A DNA stretch of 64,000 bases from Variovorax sp. Root318D1. GTDB lineage: Bacteria > Pseudomonadota > Gammaproteobacteria > Burkholderiales > Burkholderiaceae_C. The notes below the pieces were generated by a model. The model saw only the letters and a program-made list of their open reading frames with translations, made no database searches and was not told the origin of the DNA. A program made the translations under genes and the position numbers. Positions 58,963 to 64,000 of the stretch are shown in pieces. The stretch covers positions 187,503 to 251,502 of the forward strand of contig NZ_LMCQ01000021.1 in assembly GCF_001424835.1 (NCBI RefSeq), given 5' to 3'. How positions within the stretch are numbered: position 1 is the first letter of the stretch; each line of letters starts with the position of its first letter.

Positions 58963-60939
58963 ATGACCATCCCCGCCTCTTTCATCCAGGAACTCATCGC
59001 GCGCGCCGACGTGGTGGAGATCGTCGGGCGCTACGTGCAGCTCAAGAAGGCCGGCGCCAATTTCATGGGGCTGTGCCCCTTCCACGGCGAAAAATCGCCC
59101 TCTTTCTCCGTCAGCCCGACCAAGCAGTTCTATCACTGCTTCGGCTGCGGGGTACACGGCAACGCCATCGGCTTTCTCATGGAGCACGCCGGCATGGGTT
59201 TTGTCGAGGCGGTGCACGATCTGGCCGGCCAATACGGCCTGGTGGTGCCAGAAGACGATGCCTCCCCCGCCGAACGCGCGCGCGCCGCGAACCAGCGCCA
59301 GAAGCAGGCCACGCTGACGGACGTGCTCGAAAAAGCCGGCGAGGCCTACCGCAAGGCCCTTAGACAGGCGCCGGGCGCCATCGAATACCTGAAAGGCCGG
59401 GGCGTCTCCGGCGAAGTGGCCAAACAGTTCGGCATCGGCTATGCGCCCGCCGGTTGGCGCACGTTGGCCAGCGTTTTTCCGGACTACGACGACCCCTTGC
59501 TCGCCGAAAGCGGGCTGGTGATCGTCAACACCGAAGACGGCGCCGAAGACGCCAAGCGCTACGACCGCTTCCGCGACCGCGTGATGTTCCCCATCCGCAA
59601 CGTGAAGGGCGAATGCATCGGCTTCGGCGGCCGCGTGCTCGGCGACGAAAAACCCAAGTATCTGAATTCGCCCGAAACACCGGTGTTCAGCAAGGGCCGG
59701 GAGCTTTACGGCCTGTACGAGGCGCGCGCCGCCTTTCGCGAGCGCGGCTATGCGCTGGTGACCGAGGGATACATGGACGTGGTCGCGCTGGCCCAGCTCG
59801 GGTTTCCGAACGCGGTGGCCACCCTGGGCACGGCCTGCACCACGGAACACGTGCAAAAGCTTTTCCGCTTTACAGAGTCGGTGGTGTTCAGCTTCGACGG
59901 CGATGCGGCCGGCCGCCGTGCCGCGCGCAAGGCGCTCGACGGTGCCCTGCCCTATGCCACCGACGTGCGCAGCATCAAGTTTTTGTTCCTGCCGGCCGAG
60001 CACGACCCCGACAGCTTCATTCGCGAATTCGGCGCCGACGCCTTCGCCCGGTTCGTGCAGGAAGCCACGCCGCTCTCGCGCTTCATGATCGAAGCCGCGC
60101 GTGAAGGCTGCGACCTGACCAGCGCCGAAGGCCGCGCCCACATGAGCAGCAACGCCCGGCCGCTCTGGAGCGCGATGCCCGACGGCGCGCTCAAGCGGCA
60201 GATGCTGAGCGAGATAGCCACGCTGGTGCAGCTCGACGCGGCCGCCTTGTCGGAGCTCTGGGCCGCCACGCCCGGTCCGCGCAAGGCCGCGGCAGCACCT
60301 TCGCCGCGCCATGGCAATGAGCCGGGCGACCCGTTCGACTACTCCGACATGCCGCCGCCATCGGAATACGAACCGCCGCGCTACGAAAACGATAGCAAAC
60401 CGCGCGGCAAATTCACCAAAGGCAAGCGGTGGGGCGGCAAGTTCGAAGCGCCCATCGAGCCGCTGCGCGGTCGCGGCAAGCCGCCGAGCCGGCCCGACGT
60501 GGCGGTGCGGCTCCTGCTGTCGAACATGGCGCAGTGGGACGCCCTGTCGCACGAGCTTCACGTCATGCTATGCGACCTGCCCGGTGCGCACGGCGCGCTT
60601 TTCACCTGGCTCGACAGCCAGTTGCACGAGCATGGCGTGCAGCCCTGGGCGGCGCTGCGCGAAGGCATGCGCGGGCTGGATTTCGAACCTCTGGCGGAGC
60701 GCCTCATGGCCGTCTCGGAGAGCGCGCCGCCCGCCGAAGGCGAGGAAGCGCAGCATCTGACCGACGCCGCCAAGGAGCTTTCGAGCGTGCTCGACTTCAT
60801 GCTCGATGACCTCCTCAAGGCCCAGCAAAGCGAGGCCATTGCCGCCGTGGGCTCGGACCCCAAGGCCCTGGAACGCTACAAGGCCTTGGAAGCTCGAAGA
60901 CTGGAATTGCGCGCCCGCCTCAAGCCCTCAGGGTCATGA
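58963..60939 (+). CDS. dnaG: DNA primase
   Basis: A 658-residue primase that makes RNA primers for DNA replication. The N-terminal zinc ribbon uses Cys38, His41, Cys59 and Cys62. The catalytic core has the TOPRIM motifs ALVTEGYMDVVAL and FSFDGDAAGRRAA. A Pro/Arg-rich linker (about residues 440-510) leads to a C-terminal DnaB-binding helical domain. The ATG at 58963 starts the family-typical TIPASFIQELIARADVVEIV. It is followed by rpoD, as in the macromolecular synthesis operon, but rpsU is absent upstream. Confidence 0.97.
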   Translation: MTIPASFIQELIARADVVEIVGRYVQLKKAGANFMGLCPFHGEKSPSFSVSPTKQFYHCFGCGVHGNAIGFLMEHAGMGFVEAVHDLAGQYGLVVPEDDASPAERARAANQRQKQATLTDVLEKAGEAYRKALRQAPGAIEYLKGRGVSGEVAKQFGIGYAPAGWRTLASVFPDYDDPLLAESGLVIVNTEDGAEDAKRYDRFRDRVMFPIRNVKGECIGFGGRVLGDEKPKYLNSPETPVFSKGRELYGLYEARAAFRERGYALVTEGYMDVVALAQLGFPNAVATLGTACTTEHVQKLFRFTESVVFSFDGDAAGRRAARKALDGALPYATDVRSIKFLFLPAEHDPDSFIREFGADAFARFVQEATPLSRFMIEAAREGCDLTSAEGRAHMSSNARPLWSAMPDGALKRQMLSEIATLVQLDAAALSELWAATPGPRKAAAAPSPRHGNEPGDPFDYSDMPPPSEYEPPRYENDSKPRGKFTKGKRWGGKFEAPIEPLRGRGKPPSRPDVAVRLLLSNMAQWDALSHELHVMLCDLPGAHGALFTWLDSQLHEHGVQPWAALREGMRGLDFEPLAERLMAVSESAPPAEGEEAQHLTDAAKELSSVLDFMLDDLLKAQQSEAIAAVGSDPKALERYKALEARRLELRARLKPSGS

Positions 60940-61277
60940 AAGTGCTTGAAATTTGCGCAGTAGGCTATAATGTAAGGCTTCGCAACTGGCGAAATTAGGC
61001 AAGAGCGACAGCAGCACCTCCGGGCCGACCCCTAGCGCAACGCACTCCAACGGAAAAAATCCGACGGAAAGGGTCACTTACCGCAAGGACTGCACACCAA
61101 ATGTTCGCCCGACATCTTGCCTGACGAGGAATTTTCTTCCTCTTTCCCAATTGTTTTGTCCGTGCCTGTGCGCGGGCTTTGAGTATGGCCCGCGCCTGTG
61201 CGCGGGCTGTGGTGGCGCTGCCTATGTGGCGGTGCGCCTGTGATTTCGCTTGGTCCATCTTGCTGTAACGAGGTCGT
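60940..61277 (+). promoter_or_regulatory. rpoD promoter and long leader
   Basis: This 338-base gap has no gene. TATAAT at 60966-60971 is the likely -10; a TTGAAA at 60946-60951 is too close (14 bases) to be an ideal -35. If transcription begins near 60978 the rpoD leader is about 300 bases. It contains a GCCCGCGC-CTGT-GCGCGGGC hairpin at 61188-61207 and two copies of CCTGTGCGCGGGCT (61165-61178 and 61195-61208). No T-run follows, so it is not a terminator. Confidence 0.55.
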
Positions 61278-63632
<2,355 letters not shown>

Positions 63633-63664
63633 GCCGGTCTCCGGTATTTCTCTCTGATGAGGAG

Positions 63665-63690
63665 GCGCCCGCAAGGGCGCTTTCTTTTTG
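63665..63690 (+). terminator. Terminator after rpoD
   Basis: The hairpin GCGCCC-GCAA-GGGCGC is followed by a T-rich tail (TTTCTTTTT), 33 bases past the rpoD stop. Confidence 0.85.
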
Positions 63691-63723
63691 GCCCCTACCG
63701 ACAAGAAAAATGGAGCAACTCCC

Positions 63724-64000
63724 ATGAATCCCGATGCAGCCAAGCTCTGGCAAGCCCCGCGCTGGGCGCTTGCCGTGCTGCTCGCCGTACTCGGCATGCT
63801 CGGCCCCTTTTCCATCGACACCTACATTCCGGCCTTCTCGGGCATTGCGCGCTCCATCGGCGCCACGCCGGCCGAAATGCAGCAGACACTTTCGGCCTAC
63901 CTGTTCGGCTTTGCGTTCATGAACCTGTTCCATGGCGCCCTGTCGGACAGCTTCGGACGCCGGCCCGTGGTGCTGTGGGGGCTGGCGGTGTTCACGCTGG
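63724..64000 (+). CDS. Bcr/CflA family MFS transporter (5' part)
   Basis: The first 92 codons of a plus-strand MFS protein truncated by the window edge. The first helix contains LGMLGPFSIDTYIPAFSGIA, the signature of Bcr/CflA drug efflux, and the loop 2-3 motif is GALSDSFGRRPVVLWGL. Members export bicyclomycin, chloramphenicol or other compounds. ATG 63724 lies 34 bases past the rpoD terminator. Confidence 0.88.
   Translation, partial: MNPDAAKLWQAPRWALAVLLAVLGMLGPFSIDTYIPAFSGIARSIGATPAEMQQTLSAYLFGFAFMNLFHGALSDSFGRRPVVLWGLAVFTL

Noticed and set aside
57895..60561. 888-codon open frame opposite dnaG and extending into the YihY gene
   Set aside because: It is antisense to dnaG and has the composition of a shadow frame. 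The real genes explain all the coding signal.

Overview
The window is a high-GC chromosomal segment of a betaproteobacterium, most likely a Comamonadaceae member close to Variovorax. The basis is gene content and order: alaA-hom-thrC, rpsF-priB-rpsR-rplI-dnaB, surE-pcm-nlpD-rpoS, the EarP/EF-P (Arg32) pair, a YRGP-type H-NS, a phasin, and an rpoD with a long Ala/Lys-rich N-terminus. Taxonomy is inferred from protein character only; no database search was run. I see no CRISPR array, insertion sequence, prophage or integrase. It is a core chromosomal region with small accessory patches.

Layout. 0-6 kb: threonine-branch amino-acid genes on the minus strand (thrC start, hom, alaA), then on the plus strand an Mth938-fold protein, a Bcp/PrxQ peroxiredoxin and a PIN-PhoH ATPase. 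6-7.7 kb: a tight four-gene unit (VOC protein, GyrI-like effector-binding protein, 52-aa unknown protein, YafY-type regulator). 7.7-11.4 kb: minus-strand replication/ribosome operon (rpsF, priB, rpsR, rplI, dnaB) and a proline-rich unknown. 11.6-15 kb: ppsA diverging from its regulator ppsR. 15-17.4 kb: ahpC/ahpF under a well-formed OxyR-type operator.

17.5-25.5 kb is an iron block: bacterioferritin, cytochrome b561 with a PepSY partner, PKHD dioxygenase and Fiu-type TonB receptor, then bfd, a 24-aa membrane micro-ORF, tonB-exbB-exbD, hemP behind a Fur box, and a GlcG/HbpS-like heme-binding protein. Together they cover outer-membrane uptake, energisation, reduction, storage and release of iron.

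25.6-33 kb: a YccA-type membrane protein, rlmD, the surE-pcm-nlpD-rpoS stationary-phase operon (minus strand), a quinone oxidoreductase, H-NS and tRNA-His. 33-41 kb: PEBP and small stress proteins, a GIY-YIG-like protein, a phosphatase, ppiD, tRNA-Val, hupB, and a LysR regulator diverging from a hydrolase and tartrate-dehydrogenase pair. 41-47 kb: EamA transporter, pgsA, uvrC, earP, efp, and a decayed enoyl-CoA hydratase fragment. 47-58 kb: LOG protein, MFS transporter, rmuC, hydroxyacid dehydrogenase, NhaD/CitMHS-type antiporter, pncB, CsbD, a duplicated Cys-pair coiled-coil protein, a thioesterase and HDAC-like deacetylase pair, and a phasin behind PhaR-like operators. 57-64 kb: an SDR and a YihY protein that overlap tail to tail, dnaG, rpoD, and the start of a Bcr/CflA transporter.

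I did not find a clearly new multi-gene system. The best leads are: the OxyR and PhaR operator reads; the bcp-phoH leader hairpin; the 52-aa and 24-aa small proteins in conserved-looking contexts; the duplicated Cys-pair periplasmic protein; the HDAC/thioesterase coupled pair; and the enoyl-CoA hydratase relic after efp.
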